Positions 43,699 through 54,465 of a stretch of DNA of 64,000 bases are shown one piece after another (position 1 is the stretch's first letter; every line of letters starts with the position of its first letter). The DNA lies in the NCBI RefSeq assembly GCF_013373795.3, contig NZ_CP088022.1, positions 1 through 64,000 on the forward strand. The letters run 5' to 3'. The stretch comes from Bradyrhizobium quebecense (GTDB lineage: Bacteria > Pseudomonadota > Alphaproteobacteria > Rhizobiales > Xanthobacteraceae). A model generated the notes under the pieces. It was not told the origin of the DNA and made no database searches. It saw nothing but the letters and a program-made list of their open reading frames with translations. A program made the position numbers and the translations under genes.

Positions 43699-43878
43699 GG
43701 TCTAAATCCCTCAGGCCGCGAGCGAATCACTCGCGACATCCGAGCGAATCTGCCCAGCGTCACCGGCAACATTGCGGCGGCGAGGTCCCTCGAAAACGGC
43801 GAAAATGCGGCCTCGGCGGGGGTCTTGCCCGATATTTGGGCAGTTTCCCCGCTATTCCCGGAATTCAGACCCGGTCGT

Positions 43879-44532
43879 TCAAACGCCTGCCACAAGGCGG
43901 GCCTGGGGCTCGGCCCCGGCACCAGGCTGCCAATCCATCGCGACAAATCCGGGGGTCTGCTCGACCCGTTTCAGCCAGGCGCGGATCGACGGGAAGGTCG
44001 CCAGGTCGAAGTCGCAGCGGTCGGCGACGTGGGTGTAGCCGTAGAGGGCGATGTCGGCGACGGTGAACTGTTCGGCCGCGAAAAAGGCGTGCCCCTTGAG
44101 GTGATTTTCCATCACCTGCAGCGCCGCATAGCCGCGCTCCATCCAGTCCTCCAGCGCATGCGTCTGCAGGTCGCGCCCTCCCTTGACCAGCGACAGCCAG
44201 AAATAGGCGGCGCCGATATTCGGCTCCAGCGCGTGCTGCTCGAAGAACATCCATTGCAGCGCCTCGGCGCGCTCGATCCGCGACTCCGGCGCCAGCGGCG
44301 TGCCGATCGCGACGTACCAGAGGATGGCGTTGGACTCGGCGAGATGGCGGCCTTCGGCAACCTCGAGCAACGGCACCTGGCCGCTCGGATTCTTGGCCAG
44401 GAAGTCCGGGGTGCGGCTCTCGCCGCGCAGGATGTCGATTTCGATCGCCTCGTAGGGCGTGTTCAGCACCGCAAGCGCCAGCCGGACCTTGTAGCTGTTG
44501 CCGGAGCGCTGCATCGAATAGAGCTTGTACAT
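43879..44532 (-). CDS. Glutathione S-transferase family protein (217 aa)
   Basis: The N-terminal thioredoxin-like domain (MYKLYSMQRSGNSYKVRLAL with a Ser in place of the usual catalytic residue region, NPSGQVPLLEV cis-Pro loop, ESNAILWYVA) is followed by the helical domain (FTVADIALYGYTHVADRCDF). It belongs to the general bacterial GST group. The start at 44532 is favoured by homology; the longer frame is not supported. Substrate unknown. Confidence 0.92.
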   Translation of the reverse strand: MYKLYSMQRSGNSYKVRLALAVLNTPYEAIEIDILRGESRTPDFLAKNPSGQVPLLEVAEGRHLAESNAILWYVAIGTPLAPESRIERAEALQWMFFEQHALEPNIGAAYFWLSLVKGGRDLQTHALEDWMERGYAALQVMENHLKGHAFFAAEQFTVADIALYGYTHVADRCDFDLATFPSIRAWLKRVEQTPGFVAMDWQPGAGAEPQARLVAGV

Positions 44533-46380
<1,848 letters not shown>

Positions 46381-46404
46381 TCGGTTCTGAACTGAGAAGC
46401 CAAG

Positions 46405-46441
46405 AAACGCTCCCGCACCTGGTGCGGGAGCGTTTCTGTTT
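46405..46441 (+). terminator. Rho-independent terminator after aspartate aminotransferase
   Basis: AAACGCTCCCGCAC pairs with GTGCGGGAGCGTTT around a 3-nt loop and is followed by CTGTTTGT. Confidence 0.85.
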
Positions 46442-46633
46442 GTGCAGCGACGTCGCGTAGTCGGTAAAATCGCGGAGTCAAATCACAACGTGCTCATCTC
46501 ACGCGTGTGTGCACGAACATCGATGCCACACGCTGGAAGTTTTTACGGCCTCTTTGCGAACTGCCTTGTTTTGGACACGACCCTTGCATTCTGTCCGCCG
46601 CACAAATTCAGTTCACCTTGCGGAGACAGATCA

Positions 46634-47158
46634 ATGCGACTTTCGACTCTCACCCTTGCAGCGCTTGCGTTGCTGGCGCCGTTCGCCACCGCCAACGCGG
46701 CACCCGAGCAGGTTCAGGCCGGGGTTCTGCAATGCCAGGGCGGCGAGAACGTCGGCTTCGTCGTCGGCTCTGTTGCCCGCCTTGAGTGCGTGTTCCAGAG
46801 CGGCGGCCGCCGTCCCGAGCCTTATGTTGCGACCGTGAAGCGGATCGGCGTCGACCTCGGCGTCACCGCGACGACCCAGCTTGCCTGGGCCGTGAGCGCG
46901 CCGACCACGCAGCTTCCGCGCGGTGCGCTTGCCGGCAGCTACGGCGGCGTCGGCGTCAACGCTTCGGTCGGCCTCGGTGCCGGCGGTAACTTCCTGTTCG
47001 GCGGGCCGAACAACGCCTATGCGCTGCAGCCGATCAGCGTGCAGGGCCAGACCGGCCTCAACGTTGCGGCCGGCATCGCCGGGATCGATCTCGAGCCGGT
47101 CCGCACCGCTGGTCCGCGCCGGCATCATCGTCACCACCGTCATCATCACCACCACTAA
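46634..47158 (+). CDS. DUF992 exported protein with His-rich tail (174 aa)
   Basis: A signal peptide (MRLSTLTLAALALLAPFATA, cleaved after NAA) is followed by the DUF992 domain: VQAGVLQCQGGENVGFVVGS, AWAVSAPTTQLPRGALAGSY and FGGPNNAYALQPISVQGQTG. The C-terminal HHRHHRHHHHH tail could bind Zn, Ni or Cu. DUF992 proteins are abundant small periplasmic proteins of Rhizobiales with no known role. A strong terminator follows, and a second DUF992 gene lies 260 bp downstream. Confidence 0.9.
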   Translation: MRLSTLTLAALALLAPFATANAAPEQVQAGVLQCQGGENVGFVVGSVARLECVFQSGGRRPEPYVATVKRIGVDLGVTATTQLAWAVSAPTTQLPRGALAGSYGGVGVNASVGLGAGGNFLFGGPNNAYALQPISVQGQTGLNVAAGIAGIDLEPVRTAGPRRHHRHHRHHHHH

Positions 47159-47179
47159 GTCGGTCGGTGTTCGATCAAG

Positions 47180-47207
47180 GAGGCCCGCGAAAGCGGGCCT
47201 CTTTTTT
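47180..47207 (+). terminator. Rho-independent terminator after first DUF992 gene
   Basis: AGGCCCGC-GAAA-GCGGGCCT followed by CTTTTTT, 20 bp after the stop codon. Confidence 0.92.
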
Positions 47208-47417
47208 GCCGTCTGTCGTTTGTTGTCTGTTGCGTGACAGCTTCTGCAGGGCGCGCGGGGCAAGCATTAGCGCCACATCCTGCAACAATTGGTGGCCGGG
47301 CACCGCAAATTCTGGCTGCACAATCGATGTTGTGGCATAGGATGCGAATGGCGCCGCAGACACGGCGCCGTTCTGTTCTCTGCTCGCGTCATGCCCCTCA
47401 GCCGGAGACTCTCCAAC

Positions 47418-47900
47418 ATGCGTCGCTTCACTCTCCTTGCCGGTGCCGCCATCGCCACGCTGACCGCAATCGTTGGCGCCAACGGCCAACAGCCGAGCCA
47501 GCGCGTGCAGGTCGGCGTCCTGGAATGCCGCGGTGGCGCGAGCGTCGGCTTCATCGTCGGCTCCGTGACCCATCTCGGTTGCGTGCTGCGCGCCAACGGC
47601 CTGCCTGAGGATCGCTACATCGCGACCATCCAGAAGGTCGGCATCGATCTCGGCATCACCCAGGAGTCGGCGCTGGCCTGGGGCGTCTATGCACCGGTGG
47701 AGCGGCTCGGGCCGGGTGCGCTCTCCGGCAATTACGCCGGCGCGCAGGGCAGCGCGACGCTCGGCGTCGGCGTCGGCGGCAATGTGCTGGTCGGCGGCTC
47801 CGACAACACGATCGCCCTGCAGCCGCTCAGCGTGCAGGGCCAGGTCGGCGTCAACATCGCCGCCGGCCTCGAGAGCCTGGAGCTGCGTCCCGGCCGCTAA
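47418..47900 (+). CDS. DUF992 exported protein, second copy (160 aa)
   Basis: It has the same layout as the preceding gene: signal peptide (MRRFTLLAGAAIATLTAIVG), then VQVGVLECRGGASVGFIVGS, WGVYAPVERLGPGALSGNYA and NTIALQPLSVQGQVGVNIAA. It lacks the His-rich tail. The two are clear paralogues, probably from tandem duplication. The start at 47418 fits the signal peptide. Its stop overlaps the convergent epoxide hydrolase gene by 4 bp. Confidence 0.9.
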   Translation: MRRFTLLAGAAIATLTAIVGANGQQPSQRVQVGVLECRGGASVGFIVGSVTHLGCVLRANGLPEDRYIATIQKVGIDLGITQESALAWGVYAPVERLGPGALSGNYAGAQGSATLGVGVGGNVLVGGSDNTIALQPLSVQGQVGVNIAAGLESLELRPGR

Positions 47901-48829
47901 AGCGTGCGTGCACCGGTCCGTAATCGGCCGAAGAAGCCGCGGGCTTCTTCGGCAACGATCCCGGGCGCCTCGGCGTGAACATAATGCCCGGTGTCGACGA
48001 ACCTGATCGAAGGTTCGCTCCAGTAGTCCCCCAGCCGGTCCGACCATTCCGGCGAGATCAACGGATCACGCCGGCCCCAGAGAAAGCGCGAAGGGATTTC
48101 GATGCGCGTCTGTGCCGGCAGTCTGCCTTCCAGCCAGAGCCGGCGATTGGGCGCGGACGAGAGATACCAGTCGAAGCCACCCTGGATGTTGCCCGGCTTC
48201 ATGAAGTTATCGACATAGGCTTCGAGCAGGTCGCCGAATACGGCGGGATTGTCGCCCGACCAATGGTCGAGGAAATGGCGGAAGTAGAGCCGGCATGACT
48301 CGCGCGAGCTCTCGACCAGTTGCGCGGCCCATGGCAGCTGCTGGAAGTATTGATACCAGACCTCGATCAGGTGGCCGGGCTCGCCGTAGCGTTGGCCGAG
48401 GCCCGGATAGGGCGTGCAGAGATAGAGCGTGCCGGTCAGCCGCCGCGGCTGACGATGCGACATCGCCTGCATGACATAGGCGCCGAGGTCGCCGCCGATC
48501 ACACCGAAGCGGTCGTGACCGAGCGCGTCCATGAGCGCGAACATGTCCAGCGCGTGGCGCTCCGCCGTGGCGGACGCGTCAGGTCCCGGCACCGGCTTGC
48601 CGGTGTCGCCACAGCCGCGCAGGTCCGGCGCGATCAGCTCGAAACTGTCGCCTAGCCGCAGCATCAGCGGGCGCCACACCAGCCAGAACTCCGGCCAGCC
48701 ATGGAGCAGGAGCAGCGGCGGCCCCTTGCCGAAACGCGCGACGTTGACGGACAGGCCGCCGATCTCGATCTTCTGCTGCGTGATGCCGGCCGCGGCCGCG
48801 TCCGCGAAAGCTTTTTCCAGTGCCGTCAT
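47897..48829 (-). CDS. Alpha/beta hydrolase, epoxide hydrolase-like (310 aa)
   Basis: The protein has the alpha/beta hydrolase fold with the oxyanion motif LLLLHGWPEFWLVWRPLM of epoxide hydrolases. The nucleophile Asp lies in VIGGDLGAYV, where most relatives have GHDWGA. The cap domain carries Tyr residues (VWYQYFQQLP) that could open an epoxide, and the His is in RFVDTGHYVHAEAPG. It is divergent from the LysR gene at 48954, which probably regulates it. Haloalkane or fluoroacetate-type dehalogenation is a less likely alternative. Confidence 0.87.
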   Translation of the reverse strand: MTALEKAFADAAAAGITQQKIEIGGLSVNVARFGKGPPLLLLHGWPEFWLVWRPLMLRLGDSFELIAPDLRGCGDTGKPVPGPDASATAERHALDMFALMDALGHDRFGVIGGDLGAYVMQAMSHRQPRRLTGTLYLCTPYPGLGQRYGEPGHLIEVWYQYFQQLPWAAQLVESSRESCRLYFRHFLDHWSGDNPAVFGDLLEAYVDNFMKPGNIQGGFDWYLSSAPNRRLWLEGRLPAQTRIEIPSRFLWGRRDPLISPEWSDRLGDYWSEPSIRFVDTGHYVHAEAPGIVAEEARGFFGRLRTGARTL

Positions 48830-48953
48830 GGCGACCTCCTGTGGTTTGCCGCAGGCTGTCCGCGTTCGCGCGTCCGGTCCAATACCCGTTCGATACGGTA
48901 GCAGAGCTATTGCGTATGGCTGCCGGCGCCGGCCGTCGTGCTATATCGCCGGC

Positions 48954-49859
48954 ATGGAATTACGACACCTCAGATATTTCGTGGCGCTCGGCGAGGAATT
49001 GAATTTCACCCGTGCGGCCGAGCGGCTGCACATCGCACAACCGCCGCTGAGCCAGCAGATCCGCCAGCTCGAGGATGAGCTCGGCGTGACGCTGCTGCAG
49101 CGAAATAGCCGTCCTGTCAGGCTCACCGAGGCCGGCGAGCTGTTTCTTGCGCGTGCACGCGCGCTGCTCGCAAGTTTCGAGAGTGCGGTTGCCGACACGC
49201 GGCGCGTTGGGCGCGGCCACGCCGGCAAGCTCGCAATCGGATTCGTCGGCTCCGCCATGTTTGCCGGCCTGCCCGATATCGTCGGCGCCTATCGCGATGC
49301 CTGTCCCGATGTCGAGCTCGTGCTCGACGAGATGCTGGCGGCGGAGATTGCCGAGGCGTTGCGGCGGCGCCGGATCGATGTCGGCTTCGCGCGCCCGGCG
49401 CTGTTGCCCGAAGCGGGGCTCGCCCAGCGCCTGATCCTCGATGAGCCCTATGTCGCGGCGCTACCGCGCGCGCATCCCCTCGCGGCGCGCGGCGACATTG
49501 CGCTCGCCGAACTGTCCGACGATGCCTTCGTGCTCTATCCGGCGCAGCCGGAGCCGTCGGTCACCAGCCTGATCGTCGCCGCCTGCCAGGCCGCCGGCTT
49601 CACGCCGCGGCTCGCACAGGAAGTTCTGCATCTGCAAACCGCGATCGGCCTGATCGCCGCCAGTGTCGGCGTGTCGCTCGTACCTGAAGGCGCGGCGCGC
49701 GCGCAAACCGGTCGCGGCGTGGCGTACGTTCGGCTTGCCGCGCCGATGGTGACGGCTGCGCTCACGATCGCGTGGCGCGAGGAAGATGTGTCGCCGGCCG
49801 TGCAGCGCCTGCTCGACATCGCGCAGCGCTGGCGCGAGATTGCGCCGTTTAGGAACTGA
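48954..49859 (+). CDS. LysR-family regulator, BenM/CatR-like (301 aa)
   Basis: Helix-turn-helix region MELRHLRYFVALGEELNFTR followed by AAERLHIAQPPLSQQIRQLE is typical of the aromatic-degradation LysR subgroup (BenM, CatM, CbnR). The effector domain is complete (KLAIGFVGSAMFAGLPDIVG, GVSLVPEGAARAQ). The ATG at 48954 begins the conserved MELRHLRYF. It is divergent from the epoxide hydrolase-like gene by about 125 bp. Confidence 0.92.
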   Translation: MELRHLRYFVALGEELNFTRAAERLHIAQPPLSQQIRQLEDELGVTLLQRNSRPVRLTEAGELFLARARALLASFESAVADTRRVGRGHAGKLAIGFVGSAMFAGLPDIVGAYRDACPDVELVLDEMLAAEIAEALRRRRIDVGFARPALLPEAGLAQRLILDEPYVAALPRAHPLAARGDIALAELSDDAFVLYPAQPEPSVTSLIVAACQAAGFTPRLAQEVLHLQTAIGLIAASVGVSLVPEGAARAQTGRGVAYVRLAAPMVTAALTIAWREEDVSPAVQRLLDIAQRWREIAPFRN

Positions 49860-50029
49860 CGCATCGGACGCAATCGTCCGGCGAATGGTGGCGCGCAGCT
49901 CCGCTATCGCAAACTTCTGCGACGCCGCACCGCAGCGACGTTTTCCCGCTTGCCAAACGCCAAACGCAGGCAGACCATAAATGGTCGCCGACCCAATCAT
50001 GGGCCGAGCTCCAACACGAGGAGGCGGCA

Positions 50030-52078
50030 ATGGGACAAGACGTCAGAAGTCCCCGAGGTCCACGGTGCATCGCGCTGGTGGGCCCTTTCCAAAGCGGTAA
50101 AACCACACTTCTGGAAGCGATCCTGGCGCGTACTGGCGCCATCAAGACTGCCGGCAGCGTCGATGCCGGAACCTCCGTCGGCGATGCCAGCCCCGAGGCA
50201 CGTCAACACAAGATGGGCGTAGGCCTGACCGCCGCGACCACCACCTTTATGGGGGACAGCTACACCTTTATCGATTGCCCCGGCTCGATCGAATTCGCGC
50301 ACGACATGCGTGCCGCGTTGCCGGCGGTCGATGCCGCGGTCGTGGTCTGCGAGGCTGACGAGAAGAAGCTGCCGCAGCTGCAGATCATCCTGCGCGAGCT
50401 CGAGGAGCTCGGGATTCCCCGTTTTCTGTTCCTGAACAAGATCGACCGTGCCAACAAGCGCGTCCGCGAGACGCTTGCGACGCTGCAGCCGGCGTCGCGC
50501 GTGCCGCTGGTGCTGCGCCAGATCCCGATCTGGAACGGCGATCTGATCGAAGGCTTTGTCGATCTCGCGCTGGAGCGCGCCTTCGTCTATCGCGAGCACA
50601 AGCCGTCGGAGGTGATGGCGCTGGAAGGCGGCAATCTCGATCGCGAGAAGGAAGCGCGCTTCTCGATGCTGGAAAAGCTCGCCGATCACGACGATGCGCT
50701 GATGGAGCAGTTGCTGGAGGATATCCAGCCGCCGCGCGATGCGGTGTTCGACGATCTCGCGCGCGAATTGCGCGAAGGGCTGATCTGTCCGGTGCTGCTT
50801 GGTGCGGCGAGCCGCGAGAACGGCGTGCTCCGCCTGATGAAGGCGCTGCGCCACGAGGCGCCCGGCGTCACTGAGACTGCCAGCCGGCTCGGCATCAAGG
50901 ACCAGAAGGATGCGCTGGCCTATGTGTTCAAGACCGTGCATCTGCAGCACGGCGGCAAGCTGTCGCTGGCGCGCGTGCTCGCAGGCCGGCTCGACGACGG
51001 CGCGACGCTGCAATCCTCGTCCGGCGAAAGCGGGCGCGTCTCCGGCATCCTCGCGGTGTCGGGTACGCATGACAGCAAGCGGCCGCAGGCCGAAGCCGGC
51101 GACGCGGTCGCGCTCGGCAAGCTCGACGCGATCAAGACCGGCGATACGGTCTCGAGCGGCAAGACCGCCCCGGCCTCGCTGGTCAAGGTCGAGCCCGCCG
51201 CGGCGGTGCTGTCGATCTCGATCGCCGCGACCGACCGCAAGGACGACGTCAAGCTCGGCCAGGCGCTGCTGCGGCTGAACGAGGAGGATCCGTCGCTGAC
51301 GATGATCCAGAACCCGCGCACCCACGACACCGTGCTGTGGGGGCAGGGCGAGATGCATCTGCGCGTCGCGCAGGAGCGGCTGAAGGACCGCTACGGCGTC
51401 AACGTCAAATCGCATCCGCCGGCGATCGGCTATCAGGAAACCATCCGCAAGGCGGTCACCCAGCGCGGCCGGCACAAGAAGCAGTCCGGCGGCCACGGCC
51501 AGTTCGGTGATGTCGTGCTCGACATCAAGCCGAAGCCGCGCGGAAGCGGCTTCGAATTCCACGAGAAGGTGGTCGGCGGCGCGGTGCCGCGCAACTATAT
51601 CGGCGCGGTGGAGGAGGGGGTGGTCGACGCGCTCGCGCGCGGCCCGCTCGGCTTCCCCGTGATCGACGTCGACGTCACGCTGACCGACGGCTCCTATCAC
51701 AGCGTCGACTCCTCCGACCTTGCGTTCCGCACCGCGGCGCGGGTGGGCGTCAGCGAGGCATTGCCGCAGTGCCAGCCGGTGCTGCTGGAGCCGATCCATA
51801 TGGTCGAGATCGTCTGTCCGACCGACGCGACCGCCAAGATCAACGCGATCCTGTCGGCGCGCCGCGGCCAGATCCTCGGCTTCGACACCCGCGAGGGCTG
51901 GAGCGGTTGGGACTGCGTCCGTGCCACGATGCCGGAATCCGAGATCGGCGACCTCATCGTCGAGCTGCGCTCGGCCACCGCCGGCGCCGGCACCTTCACC
52001 CGTCAGTTCGACCGCATGGCCGAAGTGACCGGCCGCGCCGCCGACCAGATCATCGCCGCGCATCGCGACGCGGCGTGA
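50030..52078 (+). CDS. Elongation factor G-like GTPase (682 aa)
   Basis: The five-domain EF-G layout is present, but the G domain is diverged. G1 is VGPFQSGKTTLLEAI instead of GHIDAGKTT. The switch I RGITI is replaced by MGVGLTAATTTF. G3 is IDCPGSIEF instead of DTPGHVDF, so the catalytic His is a Ser. G4 NKID is kept. Domain IV still carries SGGHGQFGDVVLDIKP, and domain V the QILGFDTREGW segment. It belongs to the EF-G-like (FusA2-type) paralogues of actinobacteria and proteobacteria, which do not replace EF-G and whose role is uncertain. GAGGCGGCA precedes the ATG at 50030. It is monocistronic. Confidence 0.92.
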   Translation: MGQDVRSPRGPRCIALVGPFQSGKTTLLEAILARTGAIKTAGSVDAGTSVGDASPEARQHKMGVGLTAATTTFMGDSYTFIDCPGSIEFAHDMRAALPAVDAAVVVCEADEKKLPQLQIILRELEELGIPRFLFLNKIDRANKRVRETLATLQPASRVPLVLRQIPIWNGDLIEGFVDLALERAFVYREHKPSEVMALEGGNLDREKEARFSMLEKLADHDDALMEQLLEDIQPPRDAVFDDLARELREGLICPVLLGAASRENGVLRLMKALRHEAPGVTETASRLGIKDQKDALAYVFKTVHLQHGGKLSLARVLAGRLDDGATLQSSSGESGRVSGILAVSGTHDSKRPQAEAGDAVALGKLDAIKTGDTVSSGKTAPASLVKVEPAAAVLSISIAATDRKDDVKLGQALLRLNEEDPSLTMIQNPRTHDTVLWGQGEMHLRVAQERLKDRYGVNVKSHPPAIGYQETIRKAVTQRGRHKKQSGGHGQFGDVVLDIKPKPRGSGFEFHEKVVGGAVPRNYIGAVEEGVVDALARGPLGFPVIDVDVTLTDGSYHSVDSSDLAFRTAARVGVSEALPQCQPVLLEPIHMVEIVCPTDATAKINAILSARRGQILGFDTREGWSGWDCVRATMPESEIGDLIVELRSATAGAGTFTRQFDRMAEVTGRAADQIIAAHRDAA

Positions 52079-52089
52079 GACTGCTGCCG

Positions 52090-52116
52090 CGATCACGCCC
52101 CGCGTGGGCGTGATCG
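52090..52116 (+). terminator. Hairpin after the EF-G-like gene
   Basis: CGATCACGCCC pairs with GGGCGTGATCG around a short loop just after the stop. It lacks a T run, so function as a terminator is uncertain. Confidence 0.45.
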
Positions 52117-52173
52117 TTGGCAGGATGGCCGGAGGCCGCTAGCTTGTGTCCCTGATTGGGGCGCAACGACATC

Positions 52174-52815
52174 ATGCTTGAATCCCGCCGTAACCTGGCG
52201 CTGGCCTGCGCGCTCAGCGCGCTGGCCGGCTATGTCGACGGCATCGGCTATCTGCATCTTGGCGGGTTGTTCGTCTCATTCATGAGCGGCAACTCGACGC
52301 GGCTCGGCGTGACGCTGGCCGAGGGCCACTGGCAGCACGCCCTGGATGCGCTGGAACTGATCGTGCTGTTCGTCGCCGGCGCCGCGGCCGGCAGCCTGGT
52401 CGTGCTCGGCCGCTTCGCGTATCGCCAGCCGCTGATCCTGCTCGCCGAGGCGCTGCTGTTGATGGCGGCGGCGTTGGCTTATGCGTATGGCTTGCCGAAC
52501 ACGGCGGTCGCCGCCATCGTGCTGGCGATGGGGCTCGAGAACGCCGTGTTCCAGCTTGAAGGCGGGGCCGGGCTTGGCCTCACCTATGTCACCGGGGCGC
52601 TGGTGAAGGCCGGCCAGCTGATCGCCGCCGCGCTGACCGGCGGTGCGCCCTGGGCCTGGCTGCCCAATTTGCTGCTATGGGCGGCTATGGTCGCCGGCGC
52701 GCTTGCCGGCGCACTCGCCTACCGCTGGATCAACCTCGCCGCGATCTGGTTTGCCGCGGGCACCGCGTTCGCCCTCAGCGCGCTGGTTGCCGCAACCGCG
52801 AAGCGGACGGATTGA
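52174..52815 (+). CDS. DUF1275 (YoaK-type) membrane protein (213 aa)
   Basis: About six membrane helices with the DUF1275 marks: ALSALAGYVDGIGYLHLGGL, FVSFMSGNSTRLGVTLAEG near the N-terminus and MGLENAVFQ, TYVTGALVKAGQ later. The family is widespread and uncharacterised. I chose the ATG at 52174; a start 18 bp upstream is possible. It lies 31 bp upstream of the aroE gene in the same direction, so the two may be co-transcribed. Confidence 0.88.
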   Translation: MLESRRNLALACALSALAGYVDGIGYLHLGGLFVSFMSGNSTRLGVTLAEGHWQHALDALELIVLFVAGAAAGSLVVLGRFAYRQPLILLAEALLLMAAALAYAYGLPNTAVAAIVLAMGLENAVFQLEGGAGLGLTYVTGALVKAGQLIAAALTGGAPWAWLPNLLLWAAMVAGALAGALAYRWINLAAIWFAAGTAFALSALVAATAKRTD

Positions 52816-52846
52816 CAGCGCGCCTGCCTTGGCCGATGTCACGGCC

Positions 52847-53701
52847 ATGACATCCCAAGGCAACACCCAAAGCAAAACCCGCGCCGCGTGCCTGATCGGC
52901 TGGCCGGCGGCGCATTCCCGCTCGCCGCTGATCCATCATTACTGGTTGCGCACGCTCGGCATCGAGGGCGGCTATGTGATCGAGGCGGTGCCGCCGGAGG
53001 ATTTCAAGGATTTCCTGTTCCGCCTGTCGCTGCGCGGCTTCGTCGGCGCCAACGTCACCCTTCCGCACAAGGAGCGCGCGCTCGCGCTGTCGGCTCCGGA
53101 TGAGCGCGCCCGCGCCGTCGGCGCCGCCAACACATTGTGGTTCGCCGATGGCGAGTTGCGCTCGACCAACACCGATGTCGAAGGCTTCATCAACAATCTC
53201 GACGCCCGCGCGCCCGGCTGGGACAACACGGAAGACGCGCTGGTGCTCGGCGCCGGCGGCGCGGCGCGTGCGGTGGTGTTCGGCCTGATCGAGCGCGGGA
53301 TTGCGCGCGTGCATCTGGTCAACCGCACCATCGACCGCGCCCGCGCGCTCGCAGAGCAATTCGGCGCGCGCGTTCATCCGGCGACGTGGGACACGGTCGG
53401 CGAGCTCTTGCCGCGCGCAGGTTTGCTGGTGAACACGACGTCGCTTGGCATGCATGGCCAGCCCGCGCTCGAGATCGATGTCGCGTTGTTGCCGCAGAGC
53501 GCGGTTGTTTCCGATCTTGTCTATGTGCCGCTGGTGACGCCGTTGCTTGCCGCGGCAGCGGCGCGGGGGCTGAAGACCGCCGACGGGCTCGGCATGCTGC
53601 TGCATCAGGCCGTGCGCGGTTTCGAGCTGTGGTTCGGCCAGCGCCCGCACGTCACGCCGGAGCTGCGTGCGCTTGTCGAAGCCGATCTCACAAAGACTTG
53701 A
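52847..53701 (+). CDS. aroE: Shikimate dehydrogenase (284 aa)
   Basis: It reduces 3-dehydroshikimate to shikimate with NADPH in aromatic amino acid synthesis. Shikimate-binding residues are in GWPAAHSRSPLIHHYWLRT (Ser pair), the catalytic Lys in NVTLPHKERA and the catalytic Asp in STNTDVEGFINNL. The NADP-binding loop is VLGAGGAARAVVFGL, with NRTIDRARAL for the 2'-phosphate. The ATG at 52847 begins MTSQGNTQSKTRAACLIGWP. Since chromosomal aroE in these bacteria often lies next to coaE/dnaQ, this one may be a second, paralogous copy. Confidence 0.92.
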   Translation: MTSQGNTQSKTRAACLIGWPAAHSRSPLIHHYWLRTLGIEGGYVIEAVPPEDFKDFLFRLSLRGFVGANVTLPHKERALALSAPDERARAVGAANTLWFADGELRSTNTDVEGFINNLDARAPGWDNTEDALVLGAGGAARAVVFGLIERGIARVHLVNRTIDRARALAEQFGARVHPATWDTVGELLPRAGLLVNTTSLGMHGQPALEIDVALLPQSAVVSDLVYVPLVTPLLAAAAARGLKTADGLGMLLHQAVRGFELWFGQRPHVTPELRALVEADLTKT

Positions 53702-53766
53702 GGCCTGGAATAGCGTCTCCGGAGCGGTGTCTCGTGTTAGTCCCCCGCGTTCCCTCCCGGAGATCA

Positions 53767-54396
53767 ATGATGCCTGCCAGCCGTTCCCACTTCACTCGTC
53801 CGTTCATTGCGCTCGCGATGGTGTCGGCATCCACGCTCTACGCGCTTGCCCAGCAGCCGCCGACGCCGACGCGGGTGCGTGGAACCGTCGAGAGCGTCGA
53901 TGGCGATACGCTGGCGGTGAAGTCGCGCAGCGGCGAGGACGTCAAGCTGCACATGGCGGGCAATATGGTGGTGCTTGGCCTCACCAAGATCGCGCTGTCC
54001 GACATCAAGGTCGGTTCCTTCATCGGTACGACCACGGTGCCGGGGCCCGACGGCGTGCCGAAGGCGGTCGAGGTGCATGTCTTCCCCGAAAACATGCGCG
54101 GCACCGGGGAAGGCTCGCGGCCGTATGATCTGAAGCCGAACAGCAGCATGACCAACGCCACCGTCGCGGAATCCGTCGCCGGCAATGACGGTCATACATT
54201 GCTGGTCAAGTACAAGGACGGCGAGAAGAAGGTACAGGTCACGCCCGACACGCCGGTCGTGACCTATGTTCCCGGCGACAAGGCGGACCTGATGGCCGGC
54301 GCCAAGGTCATTGCCTTCATGAAGAAGCTGCCCGACGGCTCGTTTGAGACCGACCGCGTCAGCGTCGGTCGCGATGGCCTCACCCCGCCGATGTGA
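53767..54396 (+). CDS. Exported DUF5666-like protein, copy 1 (209 aa)
   Basis: A signal peptide (FIALAMVSASTLYALAQ) is followed by a small beta-barrel-like domain: TRVRGTVESVDGDTLAVKSR, LTKIALSDIKVGSFIGTTTV, EVHVFPENMRG. A second similar block follows (NATVAESVAGNDGHTLLVKY, GEKKVQVTPDTPVVTYVPGD). This is like the DUF5666 / OB-fold periplasmic proteins, an inference from motif spacing. Closely related to the gene at 56121; each is followed by a GTCCCGGC repeat that carries an IS110-type insertion. Function unknown. Confidence 0.82.
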   Translation: MMPASRSHFTRPFIALAMVSASTLYALAQQPPTPTRVRGTVESVDGDTLAVKSRSGEDVKLHMAGNMVVLGLTKIALSDIKVGSFIGTTTVPGPDGVPKAVEVHVFPENMRGTGEGSRPYDLKPNSSMTNATVAESVAGNDGHTLLVKYKDGEKKVQVTPDTPVVTYVPGDKADLMAGAKVIAFMKKLPDGSFETDRVSVGRDGLTPPM

Positions 54397-54418
54397 CCCG
54401 AACGCCAGTCTCTCAACA

Positions 54419-54465
54419 CGTCGTCCCGGCCTAGTGCGCAATTGCGCACGGGAGCCGGGACCCAT
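54419..54465. repeat. Left arm of two-armed GTCCCGGC repeat, cut by IS copy A
   Basis: CGTCGTCCCGGC ... GCCGGGACCCAT ends exactly at the left boundary of IS copy A. Its loop is CTAGTGCGCAATTGCGCACGG, itself palindromic. The rest of the repeat continues at 55829. Confidence 0.85.

Noticed and set aside
53137..53760. Upstream extension of the DUF5666-like frame across aroE
   Set aside because: It is the out-of-frame shadow of aroE; the real protein starts at its signal peptide at 53767.
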